From NCBI GenBank assembly GCA_963925035.1, contig CAWUSK010000016.1, positions 21,786 to 85,785 of the forward strand: a stretch of DNA of 64,000 bases, in the 5' to 3' direction. A program made the translations under genes and the position numbers. Shown one piece after another: positions 34,880 to 44,075 of the stretch; the stretch's first letter is position 1; the number at the start of each line of letters is the position of its first letter. Source of the DNA: UBA4466 sp963925035. GTDB lineage: Bacteria; Bacteroidota; Bacteroidia; Flavobacteriales_D; Crocinitomicaceae. The notes beneath the pieces are model-generated. The model made no database searches. It was not told the DNA's origin and saw only the letters and a program-made list of their open reading frames with translations.

Positions 34880-35836
34880 TTGGGAGACATTTTAACATAT
34901 CGAATTCCACAACAGGAAATCATTCAGCTTGCAGGTGAATTTATAGAGGTTAAAGAATTTGATGAATTCAGTTGTTTTATTGTCTCCTCATTCAACAAGA
35001 AAGAAAAATACCAATTCGTTGAAAAAGCTACATCTGAAGATTTTTCATTTTCAGATGTAAATCCAACTTGTTATACCCAAAGTGAATACAACCAACTCGC
35101 TTCGGATTTCCTGAAGGAATTGAGAGCACAAAATCTTTCTAAAGCGATATTTTCCAGGATTAAAGTTGTTGAATTTGAAATTAATCCTTCCGACTTTTTC
35201 AATCAACTTTGCGTTGCTTACCCTAATGCTTTTGTTTCTTTGATTTCATCTCCACTTTTTGGAACATGGGTAGGAGCATCTCCTGAAATTCTGGTTAAAT
35301 CCAAAGGGGAAGTTGCAGAAACCATATCACTCGCTGGAACATTGAAGCGCGACTCAAGCGAAACATGGCAAACTAAAGAACACGAAGAACAAAATCATGT
35401 TACTGCCTTTATTGAATCAAAACTTCGAGCCTCAAAAGTTGTAAATCTCAAAATTTCAGATCTACAAGAAGTGAATGCTGGACCAGTCCGTCACTTAAAA
35501 ACTTCCTTCCAATTTGGTCTTGGCACTAATTCAACGATTGAAATTGCCGAGAAATTACATCCAACACCAGCAGTCAGTGGATTGCCGCAAAAAGAAGCTC
35601 TTGAAGTGATTGAACAAATCGAACAACACGATCGTAAAATATACGCAGGAATAATTGGTGTAATTGGCAAAGACTCAACGCACCTTTACGTTAACTTGCG
35701 CTGTGCAGAAATCATTCATCACAATGCATATTTATATTTAGGCGGTGGATATACGAAGGACTCAATTGTAAACTCAGAATGGGAGGAAACCGAAAATAAA
35801 GCAAATACATTACTCAACGTGATGAAAAAACAATAG
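34880..35836 (+). CDS. menF: isochorismate synthase
   Basis: The 318-residue enzyme converts chorismate to isochorismate, entering menaquinone synthesis. Chorismate-binding blocks are GTWVGASPEILV, ISLAGTLKRD, LHPTPAVSGLP, RKIYAGIIGVIG and LYLGGGYTKDS. The start is TTG at 34880, since no ATG lies near and the frame upstream meets the previous stop. The N-terminal region is shorter than in many MenF proteins (often over 400), yet all catalytic blocks are present. It is separated from the menI-like gene by seven bases and from menD by two to eleven. Confidence 0.93.
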   Translation: MGDILTYRIPQQEIIQLAGEFIEVKEFDEFSCFIVSSFNKKEKYQFVEKATSEDFSFSDVNPTCYTQSEYNQLASDFLKELRAQNLSKAIFSRIKVVEFEINPSDFFNQLCVAYPNAFVSLISSPLFGTWVGASPEILVKSKGEVAETISLAGTLKRDSSETWQTKEHEEQNHVTAFIESKLRASKVVNLKISDLQEVNAGPVRHLKTSFQFGLGTNSTIEIAEKLHPTPAVSGLPQKEALEVIEQIEQHDRKIYAGIIGVIGKDSTHLYVNLRCAEIIHHNAYLYLGGGYTKDSIVNSEWEETENKANTLLNVMKKQ

Positions 35837-35847
35837 TTTTGAAATCT

Positions 35848-37542
35848 ATGCGAACAACAAGTAAATCTGGAATTTCAGCTTTTGTGAATGAATGTGTAAA
35901 ACACGGAATGCGGCATGTTCTTTGTTCTCCTGGTTCTAGAAACGCTCCTTTGGTCATCGCTTTTGATGAACATCCAGCAATTGAAACTTTTGTAATTCAC
36001 GACGAACGTTGTGCAGCATTTTATGCCATGGGAATGGCGCAACAACTCAATGCCCCTGTAGGAATCACTTGTACTTCTGGCTCAGCCATGTTGAATTATT
36101 ACCCTGCAGTGGCAGAAGCGCATTACCAATCCATTCCATTAGTTGTAATATCCGCCGATCGACCTGAAGAATGGATCGATCAGGGCGACGGACAAACAAT
36201 TGTTCAAAAAGGTGTTTATACCAATCACATACGATTCGAATTCACAATATTGGAAGAGCTAAATAAGGACTTCACAATTGATGATTTAAAAAATTGCGTG
36301 AAAATTGCGTTTCAGAAAGGACATGGAAACTGGAAAGGACCAATTCATTTCAATATTCCAATCAGCGAGCCGTTGTACAAAACTGTTGAAGCAGATAACC
36401 TCGATTTTGAGGCTTACCCATCAAGCATTGTAGAAAAAGAAATTTCAACAACTGAAATAGACTTTATTCAAAATACATGGAAGAATTCGGAAAGAAAATT
36501 AATTCTTTGTGGCCAACTTCCTAAAAATCCCTATTTGCTTCAAAAAGTAATTGACTTAAGTAACGATTCGTCCGTTGCAATTTTGGTTGAAAACACTTCA
36601 AACTTATCGCATCCAGCTTTTATTCACTGTATCGATAGAACCTTAGAAGGTATAACAGAAAGTGAACTTGAAAAATTCAATCCAGATCTACTGATTACAA
36701 TCGGTGGAGCTGTTGTTTCTAAACGAATCAAGCAATTTCTAAGAAAAGCAACTATCGCGCATCATTGGAAAATCGGTTATGATTTCCCTGAAATGGACAC
36801 ATATCGTGCGCTTACAAAATCTTTTGAAGTCAGCCCTGCTCATTTTACACTTCAACTTTTGGCAGTTAAATCCGAAGTTCAAAACTCAATGTATGGAGCA
36901 CGCTGGAAACAATTGGATTTTATGTGTCAAGAAAAAATTGGCTCATTTTTCCAAACTATTCCATATTCTGACCTAAGTGTTTTTGAAACAATTTTAGATT
37001 ACATTCCAGAAGACAGTTTCCTGCACATGGCGAATAGTTCTGTTGTTCGTTATTGCCAATTGTTCGATCCAATTAAATCAATTCATTATTTCTCTAACCG
37101 AGGAACTAGTGGAATTGATGGTTGTACAAGTACTGCTTGTGGAGCTGCATTGATGTCTCCATCTAAGTGCAATGTATTAATTACAGGTGATGTTTCGTTT
37201 TTCTATGACAGTAATGCACTTTGGAGCAATCACCTTCCTGCTAACTTACGCATCATCTTAATTAATAATGGTGGCGGTGGAATTTTTAAAATAATTCCAG
37301 GACCCGATTCTACCAAACAATCTGAAACCTTTTTCGAGGCAAAACATCCTTTCAAAGCAGAACATATCTGCAAGGCATTCGGAGTGCATTATTCTCATGC
37401 TCAATCGATTCAAGAAGTCGAAAACAACATGGAACATTTTTACGAGCAATCGGAGGATAGAATGCCTAAGCTAATTGAGATTACAACACCTTCAGAATTA
37501 AACCCTATCGTTTTAAAAGATTTTTTTAATACCATCCGATAA
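35848..37542 (+). CDS. menD: MenD (SEPHCHC synthase)
   Basis: This roughly 564-residue thiamine-diphosphate enzyme joins isochorismate with 2-oxoglutarate to give SEPHCHC. The first blocks are CSPGSRNAPLVIAFDEH and VGITCTSGSAMLNYYPAVAEA. The C-terminal ThDP-binding motif GDVSFFYDSNALWSN (GDxxFxxDxNxL) and INNGGGGIFKII complete the family pattern. The frame also opens at a TTG nine bases upstream (35839); the ATG at 35848 is chosen. No further men genes are in the window. Confidence 0.95.
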   Translation: MRTTSKSGISAFVNECVKHGMRHVLCSPGSRNAPLVIAFDEHPAIETFVIHDERCAAFYAMGMAQQLNAPVGITCTSGSAMLNYYPAVAEAHYQSIPLVVISADRPEEWIDQGDGQTIVQKGVYTNHIRFEFTILEELNKDFTIDDLKNCVKIAFQKGHGNWKGPIHFNIPISEPLYKTVEADNLDFEAYPSSIVEKEISTTEIDFIQNTWKNSERKLILCGQLPKNPYLLQKVIDLSNDSSVAILVENTSNLSHPAFIHCIDRTLEGITESELEKFNPDLLITIGGAVVSKRIKQFLRKATIAHHWKIGYDFPEMDTYRALTKSFEVSPAHFTLQLLAVKSEVQNSMYGARWKQLDFMCQEKIGSFFQTIPYSDLSVFETILDYIPEDSFLHMANSSVVRYCQLFDPIKSIHYFSNRGTSGIDGCTSTACGAALMSPSKCNVLITGDVSFFYDSNALWSNHLPANLRIILINNGGGGIFKIIPGPDSTKQSETFFEAKHPFKAEHICKAFGVHYSHAQSIQEVENNMEHFYEQSEDRMPKLIEITTPSELNPIVLKDFFNTIR

Positions 37543-37557
37543 TCTTGAATTCTTCAT

Positions 37558-37565
37558 TAATTTTG
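37558..37565 (+). promoter_or_regulatory. TAnnTTTG promoter box upstream of terC
   Basis: TAATTTTG ends 16 bases before the ATG. No good minus-33 element at the expected spacing is visible. Confidence 0.4.
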
Positions 37566-37581
37566 CTCAAAATTAAACACA

Positions 37582-38328
37582 ATGGACTTTTCAATTTTAC
37601 TTACGTGGGATGGTATATTTTACCTTATCATTTTATCTCTCCTAGAAATCGTTTTAGGAATTGATAACATCATTTTTATTTCCATTGTAACCGATAAATT
37701 AGATAAACCTGAACAACGTAAAGCACGCAATATTGGACTTACTTTAGCCTTAATTATTCGCCTTATTTTACTTACGGTTGTTGCTTGGATCATGCAAATG
37801 GTTGAGCCGTTGTTTTACATCAAAGAAATTCCATTTTCTGGTCAAAGTCTTGTTTTATTAATTGGAGGACTTTTTCTGATCTACAAAAGCACGACAGAAA
37901 TGCACGACAGCGTGACTGGGCATCATAATGAGATAGCAAAAAAACCGACTAAACTCTCAAGTGTAATTACTCAAATTGTATTAATTGACATCGTATTTAG
38001 TTTTGACTCTATCATTACAGCAATAGGAATGACAAATGGGATAACAAAAGAAACTGGTCATAATCCAATGGTTATTATTTATTTGGCCGTTATCGTTTCG
38101 ATGATAATAATGTTGGTGTTTGCACGTCAAATTTCAGACTTCATCAATAACCGTCCAACGATAAAGATGATTGCCTTAGGATTCCTAGTAACAATTGGAG
38201 TTATTCTTGTTGCGGAAGCATTCGGACAGCACATACCAAAAGGATACATCTATTTTGCAATGGTATATTCACTGCTTGTTGAATTCTTGAATATCCGAAT
38301 GCGTAAAAACAAAAAAGTTGATGAATAA
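37582..38328 (+). CDS. TerC family membrane protein
   Basis: The 248-residue inner-membrane protein has about seven hydrophobic segments. The TerC motif pairs are LEIVLGIDNIIFIS at the N-terminus and IVLIDIVFSFDSIITAIGM in the middle, each with conserved acidic residues inside the membrane. Members (TerC, Alx, MeeF) act in metal-ion, especially manganese, export or tellurite resistance. It ends at TAA directly abutting the next gene's ATG, so co-transcription is clear. Confidence 0.92.
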   Translation: MDFSILLTWDGIFYLIILSLLEIVLGIDNIIFISIVTDKLDKPEQRKARNIGLTLALIIRLILLTVVAWIMQMVEPLFYIKEIPFSGQSLVLLIGGLFLIYKSTTEMHDSVTGHHNEIAKKPTKLSSVITQIVLIDIVFSFDSIITAIGMTNGITKETGHNPMVIIYLAVIVSMIIMLVFARQISDFINNRPTIKMIALGFLVTIGVILVAEAFGQHIPKGYIYFAMVYSLLVEFLNIRMRKNKKVDE

Positions 38329-38904
38329 ATGACAAAAGAAGATGCTCTTCTCTATTTTCCTCTGAATGAGGATATCGACATGAACGATTTGTACGATGAG
38401 CTTCTTTTCCAACAAAAGCAGTTTCTTTTCAATCGAATGCCCATTTCGAAAGTATTCAATTCTCGAATCGTACGACTAAAGAAAATTGAAGAAGCTTATC
38501 TTTTTTTTGGTGGAACAAAAAATATAACAACTGTCAAAGAAATTGAATTAATTGAGCTTGATACAATCGAAGAAGCGTATCAATTTTTCCAAAAAACATT
38601 AACACGCATCAAACTTGAAATGTTTAATGCTAACAACATAACGGAGCTACTTAACGCAATTGATTTACTATTTAAAAATCAAAAAGCGTTTGCTCTAAAA
38701 ATCGAATTACCGGCATTAGAGTTTGACATCCAACCAATCGTTTCAAAAGAACCTGACGCGATGGAAATAATTCAAGCAATTAAAAACGCAAAGGCGCAAG
38801 GTATTTCAAAATTTAAGGAACTTTCACAATTGCCAAGTGATAATATTCTTATTCAAGAGGCAAATCGATTATCTTTGTGGCTGAAATTAGAAACGAATGT
38901 CTGA
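38329..38904 (+). CDS. hypothetical protein downstream of terC
   Basis: The 191-residue protein has no signal peptide or membrane segment and looks mostly helical, with repeated acidic/hydrophobic patterns (IEEAYLFFGGTKNITTVKE; IEEAYQFFQKTLTRIKLEM). I do not recognise it. Its ATG directly follows the terC stop and its end overlaps the DUF493 gene by eight bases, so it belongs to that transcript. Confidence 0.72.
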   Translation: MTKEDALLYFPLNEDIDMNDLYDELLFQQKQFLFNRMPISKVFNSRIVRLKKIEEAYLFFGGTKNITTVKEIELIELDTIEEAYQFFQKTLTRIKLEMFNANNITELLNAIDLLFKNQKAFALKIELPALEFDIQPIVSKEPDAMEIIQAIKNAKAQGISKFKELSQLPSDNILIQEANRLSLWLKLETNV

Positions 38905-39163
38905 TATATTTAATAGTTTAAGAACTCAACTGGAATTTGAAGAATGGCCAAATGTGTTTTTGTTTAAACTTATTGGACCTAACAATTCTGAAACAGTGGC
39001 TCGAATTATAGCCCTTTTTGACGAAGGAACAGATTTACATTATCAACCTTCCAAAACGGGTAAATACATTAGTATTAGTGCAAAAGAAATGATGATGGAT
39101 GTTGATTCTATCATAGCTAAGTATGAACAAGCTGCCTTAATAGAAGGTGTAATGACTTTATAA
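38897..39163 (+). CDS. DUF493 family protein (YbeD-like)
   Basis: The 88-residue protein has the DUF493 alpha/beta shape: an FKLIGPNNSE strand, then an amphipathic helix VARIIALFDE, and YQPSKTGKYISISAKEMMMD. YbeD-like proteins resemble ACT-type regulatory domains; their role is not established. It overlaps the upstream gene by eight bases and the next gene starts one base after its stop. Confidence 0.82.
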   Translation: MSDIFNSLRTQLEFEEWPNVFLFKLIGPNNSETVARIIALFDEGTDLHYQPSKTGKYISISAKEMMMDVDSIIAKYEQAALIEGVMTL

Positions 39164-39164
39164 T

Positions 39165-39563
39165 ATGATTTTAGTAGGATTTAATTGGCAAGATGTACTT
39201 TTTGGAATGCTTTGGGTTTCAATCATTGTATTGGTTCTCATAATTGGCTACAAAAAACTGTTGTCACATTTAGGACGTAACGATATAAAAAAAGAAGACT
39301 ATTGCGTTTTATTCAACGTAGAAGAATCTCCAGTAACAGGAGAAATTCCATTTTATTACACTTCAGAACAAGTTAAAAATGTTGCCATATGGATACAAGA
39401 CAGTTCCATGAACGACCTTTTTGAAGTTTCGAATCAGGAATGCAAAGTTGGTGGCAATATTATCCGTTACAACTCAGAGAATTTACAAAATGGTACTTAT
39501 TTTTACTGTTTAAAGACAGAGAATCAGAAAATAAGTAAGAAAATGATCGTTTTTCATGGATAA
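39165..39563 (+). CDS. membrane-anchored small protein with CTD-like beta domain
   Basis: The 132-residue protein has one N-terminal membrane segment (about residues 10-29), followed by a basic stretch and a roughly 85-residue beta-rich domain. The domain pattern VKNVAIWIQDSSMNDLFE, then NLQNGTYFYCLKT and SKKMIVFHG resembles the layout of T9SS type A sorting domains, though here the protein is anchored and lacks a secreted body. The similarity is by eye and weak. It starts one base after the DUF493 gene. Confidence 0.7.
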   Translation: MILVGFNWQDVLFGMLWVSIIVLVLIIGYKKLLSHLGRNDIKKEDYCVLFNVEESPVTGEIPFYYTSEQVKNVAIWIQDSSMNDLFEVSNQECKVGGNIIRYNSENLQNGTYFYCLKTENQKISKKMIVFHG

Positions 39564-39601
39564 CATGACAAATTGACGTTAAATTAAAAGTGGCAAAATA
39601 G

Positions 39602-39630
39602 TTGTCATTCACATTTTAGAATTAAATTTA
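39602..39630 (+). promoter_or_regulatory. probable trxA promoter
   Basis: TTG, 18 bases, then TAAATTTA, which differs from the consensus TAnnTTTG only in its last base. The box ends 39 bases before the trxA ATG. Confidence 0.4.
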
Positions 39631-39669
39631 TGCCTGTAGTGGCAATTAAAACAAATAAAAATAAAAGTT

Positions 39670-39987
39670 ATGGCAGTAGAGATAACAGATGCGAATTTTG
39701 AAGAACTTGTAATGAATTCAGACAAACCAGTTGTCGTGGATTTTTGGGCAGAATGGTGTGGACCTTGTCGCATGATTGGACCGGTAATTGAAGAAATGGC
39801 TGCAGAGTACGATGGTAAAGCTATCATTGGAAAAGTAAACGTTGACGAAAACCCAGGTGTTTCTGCAAAGTTTGGAGTTAGAAATATTCCTACGATATTA
39901 TTCGTGAAAAACGGAGAAATTGCTGACAAATCAGTTGGCGCAGTGCCAAAAGCACAATTAACTGCAAAATTAGATGCAATCTTATAA
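39670..39987 (+). CDS. trxA: thioredoxin
   Basis: The 105-residue protein reduces protein disulfides in the cytoplasm. The redox motif WAEWCGPCRMIGP holds the classic WCGPC site; FGVRNIPTILF carries the cis-Pro. Length matches the family. No signal peptide. A strong terminator follows. Confidence 0.97.
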   Translation: MAVEITDANFEELVMNSDKPVVVDFWAEWCGPCRMIGPVIEEMAAEYDGKAIIGKVNVDENPGVSAKFGVRNIPTILFVKNGEIADKSVGAVPKAQLTAKLDAIL

Positions 39988-40012
39988 TTGATTTTTACAT
40001 CAACGATATCTT

Positions 40013-40044
40013 AAAGCCTTTCAAATAAACGAAAGGCTTTTTTT
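40013..40044 (+). terminator. terminator after trxA
   Basis: AAAGCCTTTC and GAAAGGCTTT form a 10-bp stem with an eight-base loop, then a T run. Confidence 0.92.
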
Positions 40045-40083
40045 GTGACTATAAAGTACTAACTTTGCTGAAAAATTAAAGAA

Positions 40084-40764
40084 ATGTCATCATTTGTGCG
40101 TAGACTAAAATATTACGGAATCGGATTTGGAATCGGATTGGTTTTCATTTTCTTCTTTTTTCAAAATAGAGGTTGCTCCTGGCTTCCATCGAATCGAGTG
40201 AAAAATGCAATTCTAGACCGATTAATTGTTGTTTCTGATAGCACGAATCTGGTACTAAAAGAAAAAGGACTTTCCATTGATGATATAATAAGCGCCCTTA
40301 ACGAAGGAGATGTTGAATTCGACGAAAGCGACAAGGACAATGAATCCAAAATGTACATCATTCTTCAAGATGACGTGAAATATGCTTTTACTTTACCTTA
40401 CGAAAGCTTCATTTCAGAAGTGCAAATTAGAGAAAAAAACAAAAGAATTAAAGGAACTAAAAACGGCTTTGGTACTATCTTACATTATCCAAACGACGAT
40501 TATTTAGTTTATCCTGACTCAACAAGACTTGTCACTTGTCAGCAGGAAGCCTTGGGATTAATTGAACCAAAAAAAATACTTCAACGCATAAAAAAAACCG
40601 GGCGTTTCGATTTTCAAAAATCAAATTTAAAGCAACGCCCTAAACCTGAACACTATCTTACTTTTCAAAGTAAAGGTGACACAATTGGAGCAAAAATTAT
40701 TTGGTACAAAAACAAATTAAATGTGACATCGTTCGTTTCTAGAAAAACGGAAAATTGTAAATGA
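40084..40764 (+). CDS. membrane-anchored conserved protein, possibly DUF4258-like
   Basis: The 226-residue protein has one N-terminal membrane segment (about residues 9-26) followed by QNRGCSWLPSNRVKNAILDR. Later KEKGLSIDDIISALNEGDVEFDES resembles the DUF4258 pattern, and the C-terminal part has QRPKPEHYLTF and IIWYKNKLNVTSF. A single Cys pair (early GCSW, late TCQQE) could bind or bridge. It probably faces the periplasm. It looks like a family kept in Bacteroidota, but I cannot give a function. Confidence 0.7.
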   Translation: MSSFVRRLKYYGIGFGIGLVFIFFFFQNRGCSWLPSNRVKNAILDRLIVVSDSTNLVLKEKGLSIDDIISALNEGDVEFDESDKDNESKMYIILQDDVKYAFTLPYESFISEVQIREKNKRIKGTKNGFGTILHYPNDDYLVYPDSTRLVTCQQEALGLIEPKKILQRIKKTGRFDFQKSNLKQRPKPEHYLTFQSKGDTIGAKIIWYKNKLNVTSFVSRKTENCK

Positions 40765-40829
40765 ACTTTTATAACTCTGATATGTTAATAAAAGTATGTG
40801 CATATTGACTAGAGATAATATTGTTTTTA

Positions 40830-40837
40830 TATTTTTG
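40830..40837 (+). promoter_or_regulatory. TAnnTTTG box directly before lpxD
   Basis: TATTTTTG ends four bases before the lpxD ATG. A TTG lies at 40805-40807, 22 bases upstream, slightly beyond ideal spacing. A leaderless transcript is implied. Confidence 0.35.
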
Positions 40838-40841
40838 ATAC

Positions 40842-41885
40842 ATGAATTTTATTGCTGAACAAATAGCTGGAATGTTAGAAGGAAAAGTAGAAGGAAATCC
40901 TTCAGCTGAAGTTAACGCTCTTGCCAAAATTGAAGAAGGTTTCACTGGAGCTTTATCGTTTCTAGCCAATTCAAAATACGAAGAGTTTATTTACACTACG
41001 CAGTCAACGATTTGTATTGTAAATAATACATTCACCCCTTCAAAAGAACTTCCATCAACACTTACTTTAATAAAAGTTGAAGACGCATATTCATGTTTCG
41101 CTAAGCTCTTGGAACTATACGACTCAATGACAAAAGAAGAACCACGAATAGAACAACCTTCTTTCATAGATTCAACTGCTGTCATTGGTGAAAATATTTA
41201 CTTAGGTGCTTTTTCATACATTGGAAAAGAATCTAACATTGGAAATAAGGTTTCAATTTATCCGAATGTAACCATTGGGAAAAATGTTCAAATTGGAGAA
41301 GGGACGATAATCTATTCTGGTGTAACTATTTACCGTGACTGTGTGATTGGCAAAAATTGTATTATTCACTCTGGCGCTGTAATTGGTGCTGATGGATTTG
41401 GATTTGCACCTGACAAAAATGGAGAGTTTCAAAAAATCCCTCAAATTGGAAATGTTATTTTAGAAGATAATGTAGACATTGGAGCCAATTCAACAATTGA
41501 CAGAGCTACAATGGGAAGTACCATTATTCGTAAAGGTGCGAAAATTGACAACCTTGTACAAATCGGTCATAATGTCGAGATTGGCAACAACACTGCAATG
41601 GCCGCGCAAGTTGGTATTGCAGGTTCGACTAAAGTTGGGAATAATGTTATGGTAGGCGGACAAGTTGGATTAGCTGGTCACATGAAAGTTGGAAATCGTG
41701 TTATGATCGCTGCACAGTCAGGAGTTGCAGGTGACATTAAAGACGGAACTAAATTAATGGGGTCTCCAGCATTTGATAGCGAAGAATACAAAAAATCTTA
41801 CCTAGGGTTTAGACGATTACCTCGAATTTTGAGTAGATTGCAAGAATTAGAAGATCGAATTAAAGAATTAACAAAAGATAAATAA
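40842..41885 (+). CDS. lpxD: UDP-3-O-acyl-glucosamine N-acyltransferase LpxD
   Basis: The 347-residue enzyme adds the second 3-hydroxyacyl chain in lipid A synthesis. The N-terminal uridine-binding region ends near residue 100; the rest is a left-handed beta helix of hexapeptide repeats (IGKNVQIGEGTIIYSGVTI and similar), with the catalytic His in VQIGHNVEIGNN. The C-terminal helix contains LSRLQELEDRIKELTK. It is the first of a three-gene lipid A run with lpxC-fabZ three bases downstream. Confidence 0.96.
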   Translation: MNFIAEQIAGMLEGKVEGNPSAEVNALAKIEEGFTGALSFLANSKYEEFIYTTQSTICIVNNTFTPSKELPSTLTLIKVEDAYSCFAKLLELYDSMTKEEPRIEQPSFIDSTAVIGENIYLGAFSYIGKESNIGNKVSIYPNVTIGKNVQIGEGTIIYSGVTIYRDCVIGKNCIIHSGAVIGADGFGFAPDKNGEFQKIPQIGNVILEDNVDIGANSTIDRATMGSTIIRKGAKIDNLVQIGHNVEIGNNTAMAAQVGIAGSTKVGNNVMVGGQVGLAGHMKVGNRVMIAAQSGVAGDIKDGTKLMGSPAFDSEEYKKSYLGFRRLPRILSRLQELEDRIKELTKDK

Positions 41886-41887
41886 GC

Positions 41888-43288
41888 ATGGCGGAGAAGC
41901 AAAGAACGCTAAAAAAACCAATAAAACTTTCAGGTATTGGTCTTCATACAGGAGAAAAAGTAAACCTTGAAATAGTTCCGGCAGCAGCAAATCACGGATA
42001 CAAATTTCAACGTATAGATTTGGATGGTGAACCAACGATTAATGCGGATTGTGACTTAGTTGTCGCGACAGATCGAGGAACAACTTTAGAGCAAAATGGA
42101 GCCCGTGTTTATACAACCGAACATTTATTAGCTGCGCTTTATGGATGTCAAGTTGACAATGCCTTAATCAAATTAGATGGACCTGAAATTCCAATTATGG
42201 ATGGAAGTTCGTTGCTTTTTGTAAATGCCATTGAAGAAGTTGGATACGAGGAACAAGATGCTGAACGTATTTATCTTGAATTGGATGAAAACATTGTTTG
42301 GGAAGACGTTGATAAAGGAATTGAATTTTTAGCCGTTCCAGATACTAACTACCGTATCACTGTAATGGTGGATTATAAATCACCAGTGCTAGGTACGCAG
42401 CATGCTACCATGTACAATATTGGAGAATTCAAGGAGCACATTTCAAAATGCCGTACTTTCGTTTTCTTAAGAGAATTGGAGTTTTTAGCCAAAAACAACC
42501 TAATTAAAGGTGGTAATCTTGACAATGCAATTGTATTGGTTGAAAGAAATGACGTTAGCAAGGAAGAATTAGATCGATTAGCTAAACTACTCGGAAAAGA
42601 AGATTTAAAAATATCTATTGATGGAATTGGAGTACTAAACAGTACAAAACTGCAATACGAAAACGAACCAGCAAGACATAAGTTATTAGACATTGTTGGA
42701 GATTTAGCCTTAGTTGGTCGTCCAATTAGAGCTCATATTCTAGCTGCACGACCCGGACATTCCGGAAATGTTCGTTTTGCAAAAGTATTGAAAGAATACA
42801 TGAAGAGTCAAGCCAAAGCTACTCGCAAATTTGACTTGACAAAAGATCCATTATACGACATCAATGATATTGAAAAAATGTTACCTCACCGCTTCCCTTT
42901 CTTGATGGTGGATAAAATCATGGAGATAAAAGAAGATTCAATTGTAGGTGTTAAAAATATTACGATGAATGAACCAATATTCCAAGGGCATTTCCCTGGA
43001 AATCCAGTTTTTCCTGGAGTTCTTCAAATTGAAGCGATGGCACAAGTCGGTGGGATTTTTGCATTAAGTAAATTAGAAGATCCGCAGCTCTATTCTACTT
43101 ACTTCATGAAAATTAACAATGTGAAATTCAAGCAAAAAGTACTTCCTGGAGATGTTATTGCCTTTGAATTAAAATTACTTTCACCTATTAGACGTGGTTT
43201 AGTTGATATGGGAGGTGTTGGATATGTAAACGGAAAAGTTGTTGTTGAAGCAGATATGCTTGCTCAAATTATAAAGGATAAAGTTTAA
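41888..43288 (+). CDS. lpxC-fabZ: bifunctional LpxC deacetylase / FabZ dehydratase
   Basis: The 466-residue fusion has LpxC at residues 1 to about 305 and FabZ at about 318-466. LpxC, the zinc deacetylase committing UDP-acyl-GlcNAc to lipid A, shows KLSGIGLHTGEKV, the zinc His in TTEHLLAALYG, HKLLDIVGDLAL and ARPGHSGNVRFAK. FabZ, the 3-hydroxyacyl-ACP dehydratase, shows MLPHRFPFLMVDKI and QGHFPGNPVFPGVLQIEAMAQ with its catalytic His and Glu. This fusion is known across Bacteroidota. It overlaps lpxA by one base (TAATG). Confidence 0.97.
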   Translation: MAEKQRTLKKPIKLSGIGLHTGEKVNLEIVPAAANHGYKFQRIDLDGEPTINADCDLVVATDRGTTLEQNGARVYTTEHLLAALYGCQVDNALIKLDGPEIPIMDGSSLLFVNAIEEVGYEEQDAERIYLELDENIVWEDVDKGIEFLAVPDTNYRITVMVDYKSPVLGTQHATMYNIGEFKEHISKCRTFVFLRELEFLAKNNLIKGGNLDNAIVLVERNDVSKEELDRLAKLLGKEDLKISIDGIGVLNSTKLQYENEPARHKLLDIVGDLALVGRPIRAHILAARPGHSGNVRFAKVLKEYMKSQAKATRKFDLTKDPLYDINDIEKMLPHRFPFLMVDKIMEIKEDSIVGVKNITMNEPIFQGHFPGNPVFPGVLQIEAMAQVGGIFALSKLEDPQLYSTYFMKINNVKFKQKVLPGDVIAFELKLLSPIRRGLVDMGGVGYVNGKVVVEADMLAQIIKDKV

Positions 43289-44067
43289 TGATAAGTAAAT
43301 TAGCAAATATTTCGAGTGAGGCTCAAATCGGTAAAAATGTTAGAATTGACAGTTTTACAACTATTTTTGAGAATGTAATAATTGGAGATGACACTATTAT
43401 TCATCCGAATGTTACTATATACCCAGGAGCTAGAATTGGAAAAGGCGTTGAGATTTTTCCTGGTGCTGTTATTTGTGCCATTCCACAGGACTTAAAATTT
43501 GAAGGAGAAGATACCACAGTGGAGATTGGTGACAACACCGTTATTCGTGAGTGCGTAACGATCCACAAAGGGACTTCTGACAAATGGAAAACAAGTATTG
43601 GAAAAAATTGTTTGATAATGACCTATGTGCATATTGCGCATGACTGCCAAATTGGTGACAATGTAATTCTTGCAAGTTATGTTGGACTGTCAGGACATAC
43701 TATCATTGACGATTATGCTATTTTAGAGGGTAAAGTTGGAACGCAACAATTTGCACGAGTTGGAAAGCACGCATTTGTCGCTGGAGCTTCGCTTATTCGT
43801 AAAAACGTTCCGCCTTTCGTTCGTGTAGCTAGAGAGCCTCTAACGTTTTTAGGTGTAAACTCAATTGGTTTACGTCGACGTGGTTATACAGATGAACAAA
43901 TAAAAGAAATTGAAGATATTTACCGTGTACTTTTTGTAAATAATAAAAGTGTAACCAAAGGGGTTGAAGACGTGAAAAATAATTTACCTGACTCACCTCT
44001 CAAACAAGAAATCCTTGACTTTATTGAAAGTAGCGCAGAGCGCGGAATTGTTAAGAGAGAAAGCTAA
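43288..44067 (+). CDS. lpxA: UDP-GlcNAc acyltransferase LpxA
   Basis: The 259-residue enzyme performs the first acylation of lipid A. It is a left-handed beta helix of hexapeptide repeats (IGKNVRIDSFTTI onward) with the catalytic His in MTYVHIAHDCQIGDN, the HTIIDDYAILEGKVG block, and a C-terminal helical part (LRRRGYTDEQIKEIEDIYRVLF). Its start overlaps the lpxC-fabZ stop by one base; rlmD follows after eight bases. Confidence 0.96.
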   Translation: MISKLANISSEAQIGKNVRIDSFTTIFENVIIGDDTIIHPNVTIYPGARIGKGVEIFPGAVICAIPQDLKFEGEDTTVEIGDNTVIRECVTIHKGTSDKWKTSIGKNCLIMTYVHIAHDCQIGDNVILASYVGLSGHTIIDDYAILEGKVGTQQFARVGKHAFVAGASLIRKNVPPFVRVAREPLTFLGVNSIGLRRRGYTDEQIKEIEDIYRVLFVNNKSVTKGVEDVKNNLPDSPLKQEILDFIESSAERGIVKRES

Positions 44068-44075
44068 ATTTTAGA

